The position numbers and the translations under genes are program-made. The notes under the pieces were generated by a model. That model saw nothing but the letters and a program-made list of their open reading frames with translations. It was not told the origin of the DNA and made no database searches. DNA of 64,000 nucleotides from a virus: positions 1 to 64,000 of IMG/VR virus record IMGVR_UViG_3300018080_007253. One strand, written 5' to 3'. Shown piece by piece: positions 15,875-25,492 of the stretch (positions within the stretch are counted from its first letter, which is position 1; each line of letters opens with the position of its first letter).

Positions 15875-18217
15875 ATGAGTAAGGACATAGGTAAGGTAGC
15901 AGCTTTTTTTACAGGATATAGATCTTATAATAATGCTAGGCTCTTTTTGGTTGGTCCAAGTGGTAACATTTGTAGATTGCCAGAGCCTTCTGGATTGGGA
16001 TTTAAATATAATGACCAATATTTTGTTTCTAATTCATATTCTTTTCCTGAAAATACGAACCTTGCTAGTGGTGAAATAGATAGTGTTTTTACATATTATA
16101 AATCTGATTATGCAGTTGGACATAAGGTTTTGTGTTGGCTTGGCAATGAATTAATGATAACAATGGGAAATAGCGATGCTACTTATTTGTATAGTACATA
16201 TAGAGGAAAAAGCTCTAGAGATATAAACTTTGTCTTTTGTCCATATGGCACCCCTGAAATAAAAGAAAATCCAAGTGGATTGATATATCCAGGAAATTAT
16301 AAACATGGGGGGTACAATGGAAATCTGGCTTCTTATATTTTTCAAGATGGAACATATTATAGATTTCTTGGACATGCTAAATATCCTGCAATTGAGGGAT
16401 GGGAAGATTATTATACAGGAACTCAGTTTAAAATTTATTCTGATAATATAGAGAGAATTGGAGAAAATTCTTTAATATTTTTAAATGAGTCTTGTCATAT
16501 AATCACTCGTGAAGGATATGGAGTAGGGCATAGGCATAAAATATGTTATGATGCACAAAAATTTAAACATTTTCCTACAGTTGGGGGGGTTCATACTGTT
16601 GATAGTGGATATGAGTCATACGCAGCCTCTGGGTTCGCTCCAATTTTATCGAAAATAGATGGTAATAATGTTATTTCTTTTATAGATGACAGATATAGTA
16701 CAGAGCCATATAATCCATTATTTACAGTAGTAAACAAGTGTAATTTATATGGAGAACATAATCTTCATAACATAGACAATGTTGAATGTCAGCCATCTAT
16801 TGCAGAATTTGCTTATTACAGATATAAAGGATTATATCATGATATTGATGTAAAATATTTTAATGGATTGATATATGTTGCTAAACCTGGGGGGATAAGT
16901 ATTTTTAGTCCGAATGCAGAAAGTGCAGCACACAATTATGTAGAGAGGAATTATTTAAATGATGATGATTACAGGTTAAATTATAGAAAATTAATTCCAT
17001 TTAAAAATAGAATGCTGTCACTTGAAACAAATGGAAAGCTATATGAAATACATAATAGTGGCATTAGTGAGTTATATGATTTTTCAAATTTGCTGAATGA
17101 AAACGAGACATTTATTGATGGATATGGAGTTAATCAGTATGACGACAGTGTATCTATTAATGGATACCTTAGGGCAGGGATGTGTTATGGGGCTGAACTT
17201 GGAGATAAATTAGAGGTATTTTTAAATTATGAAGATGGAAATAAATGTGGTGTTTTTTGGGGTGAATCTACAGATATAGATTCTGACTCAACATATTCTA
17301 ATTTAACATCTTTATTGCCACAAAGTGGAATAATACCACCATCTGGAATGTCAGAGTCTGGATATTTAGCTATAATAAGTCCATATAAATATTCTGGATA
17401 TAATGGTATTCCATTGGCATCTGGAAAAACGGCGCTAACTGAATGTAGGCCTTCTGGATGGACACAGATTGGGAGTGGTGATATAGTGTTGTGGGGTGGG
17501 TCTGGAACTTTTTATAATAATGACTATGGAATAGATCCTTCTGGATGGGATGTTCCAATGTATTATAATAATCGTAATTATTTTTTAAGTCCAACTGAAG
17601 TCATAATTCCTGTTTCTGGAATGAGTAGACATTCGCCATCTGGTGGGATCGCAGAAAGCGGGTTGCGCTGGACTGGTGTAAAAAGATATAATATTATGGG
17701 ATATAAAGATGAGGACAATGAAGAATTGCATTTGTTTTTTGGTGGCGCAAATAGTGGAGTGTCGCAAGAGCCATTGTTATATTATACATTAAATTCAAGT
17801 GGTAATTGGACATTTAAAAATGAAACAAAGACTGGAAAATTATTTGATGTAGAACTAACAGATATGTTTGAACCATCTATTCTCATTCCTTCTGGATCAA
17901 TACAAAAAAGATATCCATATTATGATTACGAAGATGATGTTGTATATCAACCCATTAAAATATTCAATTGGCCAACTTTTGAGAATGTGGATATTGAAGC
18001 AGAATATACAATCGACAAAAGTTCAACATGGAATGTAGCAACTGTTAATGCTACATACTCTGATTCAATGACAAATATTGATACTGGGGATTTATCTACT
18101 GATCCGTCTGGAGTCAACGGAGTTTCAGTTATGTTTGCTTGGGACTATATCTCTGATATTGGAACATCTTTTATCCCATGGGCACAATTAAGGTTTAGGG
18201 CGGTTACACATGAATAA
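15875..18217 (+). CDS. large tail appendage protein (beta-repeat), twin of the next gene
   Basis: A 780-residue protein made of repeated short beta strands with aromatic and Gly-rich turns, in the style of a propeller or long beta fibre, with about two dozen Ser-Gly dipeptides. The last about 90 residues (IDKSSTWN to RFRAVTHE) form a fibronectin-like end domain whose WDYISDIG signature recurs at the end of the next protein. The ATG has AAGGGA upstream. It overlaps the next gene by 8 bases, so the two are translationally coupled. A receptor-binding or carbohydrate-contact role in the tail tip is inferred from position and composition; no catalytic motif is seen. Confidence 0.5.
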   Translation: MSKDIGKVAAFFTGYRSYNNARLFLVGPSGNICRLPEPSGLGFKYNDQYFVSNSYSFPENTNLASGEIDSVFTYYKSDYAVGHKVLCWLGNELMITMGNSDATYLYSTYRGKSSRDINFVFCPYGTPEIKENPSGLIYPGNYKHGGYNGNLASYIFQDGTYYRFLGHAKYPAIEGWEDYYTGTQFKIYSDNIERIGENSLIFLNESCHIITREGYGVGHRHKICYDAQKFKHFPTVGGVHTVDSGYESYAASGFAPILSKIDGNNVISFIDDRYSTEPYNPLFTVVNKCNLYGEHNLHNIDNVECQPSIAEFAYYRYKGLYHDIDVKYFNGLIYVAKPGGISIFSPNAESAAHNYVERNYLNDDDYRLNYRKLIPFKNRMLSLETNGKLYEIHNSGISELYDFSNLLNENETFIDGYGVNQYDDSVSINGYLRAGMCYGAELGDKLEVFLNYEDGNKCGVFWGESTDIDSDSTYSNLTSLLPQSGIIPPSGMSESGYLAIISPYKYSGYNGIPLASGKTALTECRPSGWTQIGSGDIVLWGGSGTFYNNDYGIDPSGWDVPMYYNNRNYFLSPTEVIIPVSGMSRHSPSGGIAESGLRWTGVKRYNIMGYKDEDNEELHLFFGGANSGVSQEPLLYYTLNSSGNWTFKNETKTGKLFDVELTDMFEPSILIPSGSIQKRYPYYDYEDDVVYQPIKIFNWPTFENVDIEAEYTIDKSSTWNVATVNATYSDSMTNIDTGDLSTDPSGVNGVSVMFAWDYISDIGTSFIPWAQLRFRAVTHE

Positions 18218-20156
18218 GTGGATAACACAAATTGCATCTAAATATGCGTATCTTGGTGACAAATATATATACAGTTCTCCATCCATTAGATCTGATCATC
18301 ATCAATTTTACAATATAGACAATAATAAAATAGGCAATTGGAGAATTGGTTCTGGGGATGGTTGTTTGGAAAACGGAAGGGGTGTTGTTCGTCCAGAAAG
18401 TTATTTAAATGACAAGAGTTTTACTGCATTTGGTTACAACTTATATTCTGTTTGGTGTACTACTATTGATAATAATGAAGCAGAGCTACAATTTATGGAA
18501 ACAGATTTTCGTTTAGATAATATTAATAAAAACTATAAAAAAATTCCGTCTAAGGAAATATATAGTCTGATATTTGAAAGTGGGGTAGAAAGTATACACT
18601 CAAGCGGAGAATATGCATCTTCACCTAATTTTTTAAGATGGATTGGGTATTCTCCAATTGTAATGAATTATAAAGGAGGAGTGCTAGTTCTTGGCTGTTT
18701 TAATAGTGCACCTAGTTTTACAGAGGGAGAATTTACACAAAGTAGTGGAATGATACCAATGGATATTAAAAGTGTCCAATTTAGTGATACTAGATTTATT
18801 GATTTAGGCTCTGGGTTTTATGGGCACAACTATAAAAATTATGATAATTTGGTTGATCCAGATACATTTCAAGACCATTTTTTTTATCAAAGCTATTGGT
18901 ATAGTCCGCCCATTGGCGAGCAAAGTGGTGTTTTCATTATTAATAATAGTGGACTGCCGATAGAAGTTAGAGGTGCTGGATATAGTGGAACAAGTTTTTG
19001 GGAAAATACACGAAGAGATTTATATGCGGATGCAATACAGCCAACTGGTGGTGGATTAAATTGGCATACTGATTTTTATGATGCATTTGAAAATGTTTTA
19101 GGAATGACAGATGCAATTGAGTATAAAGATAGTATTATCTGTGCAAATTCAATTGATGTGGTGTCATTAAATGGAGACGATTTGAACAGATGGGAAAGGA
19201 TACACACTTCTACCACTAACAATTATTATGCAACCTCTCCAAAATGGTTTGCAGTATATGACAGTAATTTATATATGTATGAGGGAGATGGATGGCTATC
19301 ACAAATTAATTATTCAAATGGTAATTTTGATAGATCAACAGTATATGACCTTAGTTATATCCCAGAAGTTAATGGAGATAATTGTGCATATGGAAATATG
19401 CGCTCTAGGGAAGATGGGCGAGAAAGGGCAGTCAAATCTGCTATTATTGCATTTAATGACTATTTGCATATTTTTATTGGTGGAGAAAACAGAATTTATC
19501 ATGTGAAGACAGACAATCCATCTTCTGCAACTTATCACACAAACTTATCTGATGATTTGCCAGATATAATGAAGAATCATACTGGCAATATAACAGTAAG
19601 AAAAGATCCAGATAGTGGAAATCTTATATTGCTATTTACAATAATGGGGAAAGATCAAACCTTGGGGCTTTTAGGCTGGATAACACACGGAAATTCAGTT
19701 GGAGGAACAAGATATTTATTTGAATATGATGGAAGCACATGGACCGAAATTGGATGGTATCCATTTGGAACAGTAGCGGGCGGTGGATTAATGGCATATA
19801 ACATTGATGGCGCTAATGCGGCTTGTAGCGGAGCATATGACAATGGATTTAGTGTAACGCCAGATTGTTATATATGCAACGATTATGTATTGTTAGATTA
19901 TACTATTATTGATCGTTATAGTAGAAATTGGGATGCATATATAAAGTATTCTTTAGATTACGGTGAGACATGGAGCACATGTAGACGACAAAAAGACCGT
20001 ATATATAGAAATTATTTGGGAGATCCGACTATTGATATTAGTGGCTCTCCTTCAGGAGAAAAATATACTTTTTATTGGGACTATGTTACAGACGTTGGAT
20101 ATACAACTTCTGATAGAGACATAAAGTTGAAAGTTACGCTGACACCACACGAATAA
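18210..20156 (+). CDS. large tail appendage protein, twin of the preceding gene
   Basis: A 648-residue beta-rich protein that starts inside the last 8 bases of the preceding gene. It ends with a domain like that of its neighbour: a SLDYGETWS segment, then PSGEKYTFYWDYVTDVG and a final LKVTLTPHE strand. The middle again has Trp, Tyr and Gly rich strands such as LFTIMGKDQ and WYPFGTVAGGG. The pair probably arose by duplication and diverged greatly in the N-terminal parts. Likely an adhesin or fibre component of the tail tip. Function beyond that is not visible. Confidence 0.5.
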   Translation: MNKWITQIASKYAYLGDKYIYSSPSIRSDHHQFYNIDNNKIGNWRIGSGDGCLENGRGVVRPESYLNDKSFTAFGYNLYSVWCTTIDNNEAELQFMETDFRLDNINKNYKKIPSKEIYSLIFESGVESIHSSGEYASSPNFLRWIGYSPIVMNYKGGVLVLGCFNSAPSFTEGEFTQSSGMIPMDIKSVQFSDTRFIDLGSGFYGHNYKNYDNLVDPDTFQDHFFYQSYWYSPPIGEQSGVFIINNSGLPIEVRGAGYSGTSFWENTRRDLYADAIQPTGGGLNWHTDFYDAFENVLGMTDAIEYKDSIICANSIDVVSLNGDDLNRWERIHTSTTNNYYATSPKWFAVYDSNLYMYEGDGWLSQINYSNGNFDRSTVYDLSYIPEVNGDNCAYGNMRSREDGRERAVKSAIIAFNDYLHIFIGGENRIYHVKTDNPSSATYHTNLSDDLPDIMKNHTGNITVRKDPDSGNLILLFTIMGKDQTLGLLGWITHGNSVGGTRYLFEYDGSTWTEIGWYPFGTVAGGGLMAYNIDGANAACSGAYDNGFSVTPDCYICNDYVLLDYTIIDRYSRNWDAYIKYSLDYGETWSTCRRQKDRIYRNYLGDPTIDISGSPSGEKYTFYWDYVTDVGYTTSDRDIKLKVTLTPHE

Positions 20157-20165
20157 GGATGTATA

Positions 20166-20855
20166 ATGAGTAGAAAAGGAATATATAGATACGCTGCACC
20201 GATTACTCTTAACAGTAGTGGTTTTTATGAGGCTGAAACTGATTATTTTAATATTCCTGAATTTAATATTGTACCAGAAATTGTTTGGTGGGATTTAAAT
20301 AGTTCTGATCCTATAGGGCATAGGCACGAAAATACACATGAGGCATTTGTAGCAATTGTTGGAAGTGGAAGAGAAACGATAGATGAATATTTAACAAGAT
20401 TCAATTTTAATGATGTTGATATAGGTTCTGGAGTTGGAATAAGTGAACCACGCTGTATGAATATGAGGATTGCTTCTAAAGAATGTGAAACTGCTAGATT
20501 AACACAGATGAGATTATGGGTGCAAGATGATTCTGATTTTTTGGGTAAAAATTATAGGATTGTATGGGATAAAGATACAGAGTGGTTGCCAAATAAAAGA
20601 TTCCATATAAAAGATGCGTTCCCAGTTTCTTCTGAAAAAAATTATTTGCCAACATCAGATCCAGGTACTCAGAAAATTTTTGCGCAAGATGGAGGTGTTT
20701 CAATTCACGGAAGCGGGGACACTGCTTGTAGTGAATATATTTATTTAGCTTTGGCTGTTTCTGGAAATGTTATTCCAGGGGAGTATGGCGCTATTCCATC
20801 TTCTGGATTTAAATTAAGGATGTCATATTCGTTTGATAATTTTTATCGTGAATAA
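20166..20855 (+). CDS. tail appendage protein, paralog family member 2
   Basis: A 229-residue beta protein with AAGGA before the ATG. Shared family marks are the TQMRLWVQDDSDF strand in the middle, and at the C-terminus EYIYLALAVSG, GEYGAIPSSGF and KLRMSYSFD. The N-terminal NSSGFYEAETDYFNI part is also Ser-Gly rich. It is followed 12 bases later by another member of the same family. Probably a small adhesin or tip subunit. Confidence 0.5.
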   Translation: MSRKGIYRYAAPITLNSSGFYEAETDYFNIPEFNIVPEIVWWDLNSSDPIGHRHENTHEAFVAIVGSGRETIDEYLTRFNFNDVDIGSGVGISEPRCMNMRIASKECETARLTQMRLWVQDDSDFLGKNYRIVWDKDTEWLPNKRFHIKDAFPVSSEKNYLPTSDPGTQKIFAQDGGVSIHGSGDTACSEYIYLALAVSGNVIPGEYGAIPSSGFKLRMSYSFDNFYRE

Positions 20856-20867
20856 AAAGAGGAAATA

Positions 20868-21509
20868 ATGGTAGAAAGTGGTTTTTATACATTTGGTGTA
20901 GTTGGAGATTTGCGTCCTAAAATAACTTGTATTCAATATCCAACCTTTCTTCAAGAAAATCCAAAAGAATGGGACTTAGTTTTTTCTTCTGGTAATTCAT
21001 TGGGGGAAAAGGGGGGGTGTCTTGGATTAAGTGGTTATAATAGTGGAGTATTGGACTATGGTGAAATTGTTTGTGAAAACTCAGAAACTGTTTCTTCTGA
21101 TACAATTGTTTTTGTATTCAGACCAAAGTATAGTGCGACATCCGGTGTATGGAATGAAGCACAAATTTTTAATATGAAATTATGGGTTGATGACTATGGC
21201 GATATGAGTGGCATCAATCCATATATTCAAATGTTAGCCACAAGCGGATGGTATCAAAATGTTGACATAGGAAGTGGGGAAATGGGAGCTATAGAAATTC
21301 CTTATGTTTTACCATCTGGACAGAATATATATAGAAAAGATGGACACTATGCGCTTGTCGGTACATCTAATTCACAAATTACACAGAACATATATTCTAA
21401 TATTATTTTATCATCTGGCTTATATGACATTGGTATTAAAAATTTTAGATTAAGATTTACTTATGATTGGACAGCAAGTAGTGCAAATGTGGCAAGTGGA
21501 GACTTTTAA
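20868..21509 (+). CDS. tail appendage protein, paralog family member 3
   Basis: A 213-residue beta protein with GAGGAAATA before the ATG. It carries the family strand (IFNMKLWVDDYGDMSG) and the C-terminal pattern (QNIYSNIILSSGLYDIG, then FRLRFTYDW). It has the densest Ser-Gly content in the window, about eleven dipeptides in 213 residues. The gene ends one base before the next ATG. Role inferred as a small tail-tip or fibre subunit. Confidence 0.5.
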   Translation: MVESGFYTFGVVGDLRPKITCIQYPTFLQENPKEWDLVFSSGNSLGEKGGCLGLSGYNSGVLDYGEIVCENSETVSSDTIVFVFRPKYSATSGVWNEAQIFNMKLWVDDYGDMSGINPYIQMLATSGWYQNVDIGSGEMGAIEIPYVLPSGQNIYRKDGHYALVGTSNSQITQNIYSNIILSSGLYDIGIKNFRLRFTYDWTASSANVASGDF

Positions 21510-21510
21510 T

Positions 21511-21957
21511 ATGAACGATAAAAATTTTTGGGTAAAAAGAATTGATAATAATATTGATCTTTTGCATGTAAATATTTTTTGTTCAATTGATAATATATAT
21601 AAAGTATATAAAATTGAAATTCCAAGTGGAAAACGCCCATTTATTTCACATACTGCAACAATGGGAATGGTAGAGGCGATTGGTAACATAAAAAATAGTA
21701 ATATAGCTACAGCATATTATTTAGGAAATCCAAAATATGAATTTAAAGTAAATAATATTTATGGATACAAAAAAGGAGAAAGAGTTATTGTTAGTGAGCA
21801 TATTAGATTAGATGGTAAAATTGAATATTTAGTATCTAAAAATAGACTATTGCAAGGTAATTTGAATTTTGTTAATATTGGGCATTACAATGAAAAGAAT
21901 GATGGAATTATTAAAATGATTGTTGATGTGATTACTGGTGAACATAAGGTCTTATAA
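21511..21957 (+). CDS. small unknown tail-region protein
   Basis: A 149-residue protein. I chose the ATG at 21511, with GTGGAG 9 bases upstream and one base after the previous stop. An upstream in-frame ATG at 21463 would overlap the previous gene by 47 bases. The sequence is basic and beta-rich (VYKIEIPSGKRPFISH, YKKGERVIVSEHIRLDGK) and has only one Ser-Gly, unlike its neighbours. The family is not recognised. Its place among appendage genes suggests a structural or assembly role. Confidence 0.4.
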   Translation: MNDKNFWVKRIDNNIDLLHVNIFCSIDNIYKVYKIEIPSGKRPFISHTATMGMVEAIGNIKNSNIATAYYLGNPKYEFKVNNIYGYKKGERVIVSEHIRLDGKIEYLVSKNRLLQGNLNFVNIGHYNEKNDGIIKMIVDVITGEHKVL

Positions 21958-21972
21958 AATAAGAGATAAACA

Positions 21973-22794
21973 ATGGTAGCTTCTGGTGTAAAAAAAATTG
22001 GTGGTTTTTTATTTTCTGTAAATCCGATTGAAACATATGTTGACTCTTTGAATAGAGCTCTTGTAAAGGTTGGAACAGAGATAATTAATGATCAAGAATA
22101 CAAAATAGACGGAGCAGTTTATTTATTGAGGCAAACAAATAGCGACTTCTATTCTGAAGTAACAGTCATAAAAGATAGCAGTGATTCTTTTAACAGTGTT
22201 ATTAAGATAGAAAAAGGGCCTCGTAAAAATCCTTATGTTGAAATTATCTCTCAGAGTGCACAAAGTGGAGCGGTTAATCAGAACTTTAGCATTACTGCAT
22301 CTGGATATGCTTTTAATGAAAATGGAAACAGAGTCAACGATGGTATTTCAAGCGTTATTTTTAACTGGACAGATGGCGACTATGATGTTATAGAGTCGAG
22401 CGGAGACTCATGGACACTTTCTCATAGCTATAGTCATAGTGGGCTGTATAAACCGTATGTGGCTGTAAAAGATCATTATGGACGAGTAGGTGGTGACATT
22501 ACATCATTTAGTACGGCATCTGGAATTTCAAATATGCCAATAATATCTCTATCTGGTATACCAAGGAGCGTGATTGCAAACACCTTAAGTGTAGATTTTT
22601 ATGCTGATCTTGCTGATGTTTTAGGAGATTATACATTATATTGGGATTATGGGAATGGGTTTAGTTATTATAATAATACTGTTGATACAACTACCCAATA
22701 TAATTTCCCTGGTGATTATATTCCATACATTAGAGTTATAGACGGCAGGGGAGTTTATGTTTGTGATTCTTTAAAGATAGGATACAATAGATAA
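21973..22794 (+). CDS. PKD-domain tail protein
   Basis: A 273-residue protein with two Ig/PKD-like domains in its C-terminal two thirds. The first has FNWTDGDYDVIE and SGLYKPYVAVKD, the second LYWDYGNG and PGDYIPYIRVIDGRG; these are the strand pairs that mark PKD folds. The whole protein is closely similar in order to the C-terminal 250 residues of the next gene, including the ending with GYNR. The last base of the stop overlaps the next ATG. PKD domains in tail proteins act as spacers or bind polysaccharides or proteins. Here the role is inferred. Confidence 0.65.
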   Translation: MVASGVKKIGGFLFSVNPIETYVDSLNRALVKVGTEIINDQEYKIDGAVYLLRQTNSDFYSEVTVIKDSSDSFNSVIKIEKGPRKNPYVEIISQSAQSGAVNQNFSITASGYAFNENGNRVNDGISSVIFNWTDGDYDVIESSGDSWTLSHSYSHSGLYKPYVAVKDHYGRVGGDITSFSTASGISNMPIISLSGIPRSVIANTLSVDFYADLADVLGDYTLYWDYGNGFSYYNNTVDTTTQYNFPGDYIPYIRVIDGRGVYVCDSLKIGYNR

Positions 22795-25466
22795 TGGCTT
22801 CAGACAATTTTCCTTACGATTATTTTAAAGGAATACATCCTACTCCAGAGTTTGAAAATCCACATGGCGATTTTCCATGGTGGAACATATCTTGGAAATA
22901 TAGGCGATTTATATTAGAACCACACAATGATGCTGGTGGCTATTATGATTATGGTAATAATTTAGTTCGTGCGTCTGGACGAACTCCAGTAATGCTATGG
23001 GTTTATCTTGATAAATATGTTGCAGAAGGAAAAGTAAACGATGACTATAGTGATGTAAGAATTATTTTTCAGTCTGGTGTATCAAATCCTAAATATTTTA
23101 ATGTTCCATATTATATTGCGTCTGGATTATCACCACAAAAAATATATTTTTTTATGCAAAACGATGTTTATGATGCCAATCCTGTTCTTCAGTTGCACGA
23201 TGGCGGGGATGGATGGGCATATTATTTATATTACGGAAATGATTCGACTCCAGACACAGAAAAACCAGAAAAATATATAAATTTTAATAATCCACTTGCT
23301 CCATTTCATGTTCAAAAAGAATGGACATCAATTCCTGGACATCCAGAAAGCGGACATCGTGACTTAATGTTTTATAGACTTAATGACGATCCATCTACAA
23401 TGGGAAATGGTCCAAAAGATGAAACTGGGAACACCTATGCAATAAGTGGATGCAATGGAGATGCTTGTACATTGGCTTTTGGTGTAAGTGGATATTTGGA
23501 CTCGGCAGTTTTTTTCGATGGAACAGTTAATAATTTTATAGATATATTTGGTAATAATTCAAATGTGGCACATTATCCTAGCTCAATGTTTGTTTTGGAT
23601 TTTTGGTATGCTGATCCTGATCCATATAGAAAAATGGGAACATCTATGACAGTTACAGATGGAATGGGATATCAAGGGTATCATCCGCAATCTGGAATGG
23701 GGTCTGACATTATTATTGATAGAAGCGGATTTTTGACAGTTACATCTATTGAAGATGCGTCAAATTTTCTTGATGATGTTGACCCGATACGCTGCGCGGT
23801 AAGTGGACAGCTTCAAGTTGGGACTGGCGTGGGGGATTTTTTAGAAGCTTATGATCCATTAACCGATCATGTTCCAACAAACGGTGATACTCAAATATTT
23901 GCAGATGTTGCAAGCGATTGGTATACTTATGAACAAGCCAATATGTTTTGGATGCCAGACATATCAGAATTGTTGTGGCGCTTTGTGCGATTTTGTTATC
24001 GTGGAGATTCTACAGCGGCATCATCTGTTTTTTCTTTATATGACAATTATGATAGAACTTTGATAAATGATAATGGTAATTTTGATGATTCTATAAATGA
24101 TATATATAAAAATGGAAAGTTTACAATTGGACAAAATGCTTCTCATAATAATAATGTTCCATTTAAGGGAATAATAGAACAGGTGCGACTTTCGACATTT
24201 CCATTAGATCAAATAGATGATCCGAATAGTTCGATATGGTTACCAACAAAAGAAATAGCAACAAAAGATAAAAGGTTGTATTGCTTTCCAAGTGGTGGAG
24301 AAGAATCAATATCTATTAGTGAAGCATCGGGAGAAATTGGAGGTTGTGTTAGTACAGAAGAAGGTATTGTTACTGCTGACGCCCGCGAATTTGGTGGCTA
24401 TATATATACAAATATTTTTTCTTCTGGCTTTATGTTGGGTGGATATTTTTATAGTCTTCCTGGAGAAATACAGGATGCCTTGGGTGGTGGGATTTATGGT
24501 GAGTCTCCTATGGTATATCAATCTGGACATTTTGGCGGCGCGGTAAATGTATTTAAGGTTGATACAATAGCAACAATTGGTGGATTTTTTAATCCAAGCC
24601 CTGAATTTATATGGAAAAAAGAAAAATTTGGTGGCTATATGTTTACAAATGAAACAATAGCTCCAAACAAAATAGGTGGTCATTCACTAGGTACATGGGA
24701 AGGTAGAAATGATATTTATGTAGACTCACTTTGCAGAACTCTTGTTGAGATGAATAGTGACTCTACACACAAACAAGGATATAACATTGATAGTAAATTA
24801 AAAATATATAAAATTTGCAACAATGATTTTAATTCAAAGATAAATGTATCTAGAAAAGATTACAGCGTTTTTAATGCAGAAGCAACTGTTATAAATTTAA
24901 GAAAAAATCCATATGTAAAGATTATTTCCTCTGGTATTGATGGATTGTCGTTAGAGCTAACGGCTTCTGGCTATATGTTCAACAAAAACGATGAAATGGT
25001 TGACAATGGTATAAATAGAGCATATTGTAGATGGAGCGATGGTAATATTTCAATTCTTGAGAATGCGCAAGAAAGCGGCTCTATTTTTAAATTTTCTCAT
25101 GACTATAGTTTTAGTGGAATATATTCACCAATAGTTACTTTGGTTGATATAAATGGAAGAGTTGGTTCAGATTATATAAGAGTTGATATGACAAGCAGTG
25201 GAACAGATGTGCCAAGGATATCTCTTAGTGGAGAGCCAAGGAGTGGATATGACCAATTAGATGTTGATTTTTCTGTAGATATAAATAATACTATTGGTGC
25301 ATATAATTTATATTGGGATTTTGCAAATGGTTTGACGTATTATAATAATAGTGAGGATATGGTTACATCTTATAATATGCCAGGGAATTATATTCCATAT
25401 GTTATGTTAAAAGATGAAAGGGGTATTGTTGTTACAGACACACTTTTGTTAGGGTATAATAGATAA
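22794..25466 (+). CDS. tail fibre/adhesin: DUF2341-like, LamG-like and PKD domains
   Basis: An 890-residue multidomain protein. Residues about 20-165 have the DUF2341 pattern (WWNISWKYRRFIL, PVMLWVYLDK, DVRIIFQSG, YYLYYGND). Residues about 210-500 look like a concanavalin/LamG-type jelly roll (AVFFDGTVNNFIDIFG, GIIEQVRLSTFPLD). Residues about 510-630 carry eight spaced GG-aromatic motifs (FGGY, LGGY, IGGF and similar). Residues about 640-890 repeat the PKD pair of the preceding gene. DUF2341 next to LamG is typical of surface or extracellular carbohydrate-contacting proteins. I read it as the main host-recognition fibre candidate. Confidence 0.6.
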   Translation: MASDNFPYDYFKGIHPTPEFENPHGDFPWWNISWKYRRFILEPHNDAGGYYDYGNNLVRASGRTPVMLWVYLDKYVAEGKVNDDYSDVRIIFQSGVSNPKYFNVPYYIASGLSPQKIYFFMQNDVYDANPVLQLHDGGDGWAYYLYYGNDSTPDTEKPEKYINFNNPLAPFHVQKEWTSIPGHPESGHRDLMFYRLNDDPSTMGNGPKDETGNTYAISGCNGDACTLAFGVSGYLDSAVFFDGTVNNFIDIFGNNSNVAHYPSSMFVLDFWYADPDPYRKMGTSMTVTDGMGYQGYHPQSGMGSDIIIDRSGFLTVTSIEDASNFLDDVDPIRCAVSGQLQVGTGVGDFLEAYDPLTDHVPTNGDTQIFADVASDWYTYEQANMFWMPDISELLWRFVRFCYRGDSTAASSVFSLYDNYDRTLINDNGNFDDSINDIYKNGKFTIGQNASHNNNVPFKGIIEQVRLSTFPLDQIDDPNSSIWLPTKEIATKDKRLYCFPSGGEESISISEASGEIGGCVSTEEGIVTADAREFGGYIYTNIFSSGFMLGGYFYSLPGEIQDALGGGIYGESPMVYQSGHFGGAVNVFKVDTIATIGGFFNPSPEFIWKKEKFGGYMFTNETIAPNKIGGHSLGTWEGRNDIYVDSLCRTLVEMNSDSTHKQGYNIDSKLKIYKICNNDFNSKINVSRKDYSVFNAEATVINLRKNPYVKIISSGIDGLSLELTASGYMFNKNDEMVDNGINRAYCRWSDGNISILENAQESGSIFKFSHDYSFSGIYSPIVTLVDINGRVGSDYIRVDMTSSGTDVPRISLSGEPRSGYDQLDVDFSVDINNTIGAYNLYWDFANGLTYYNNSEDMVTSYNMPGNYIPYVMLKDERGIVVTDTLLLGYNR

Positions 25467-25492
25467 ATAAGGAATAAGGAAAGGAATAAAAA

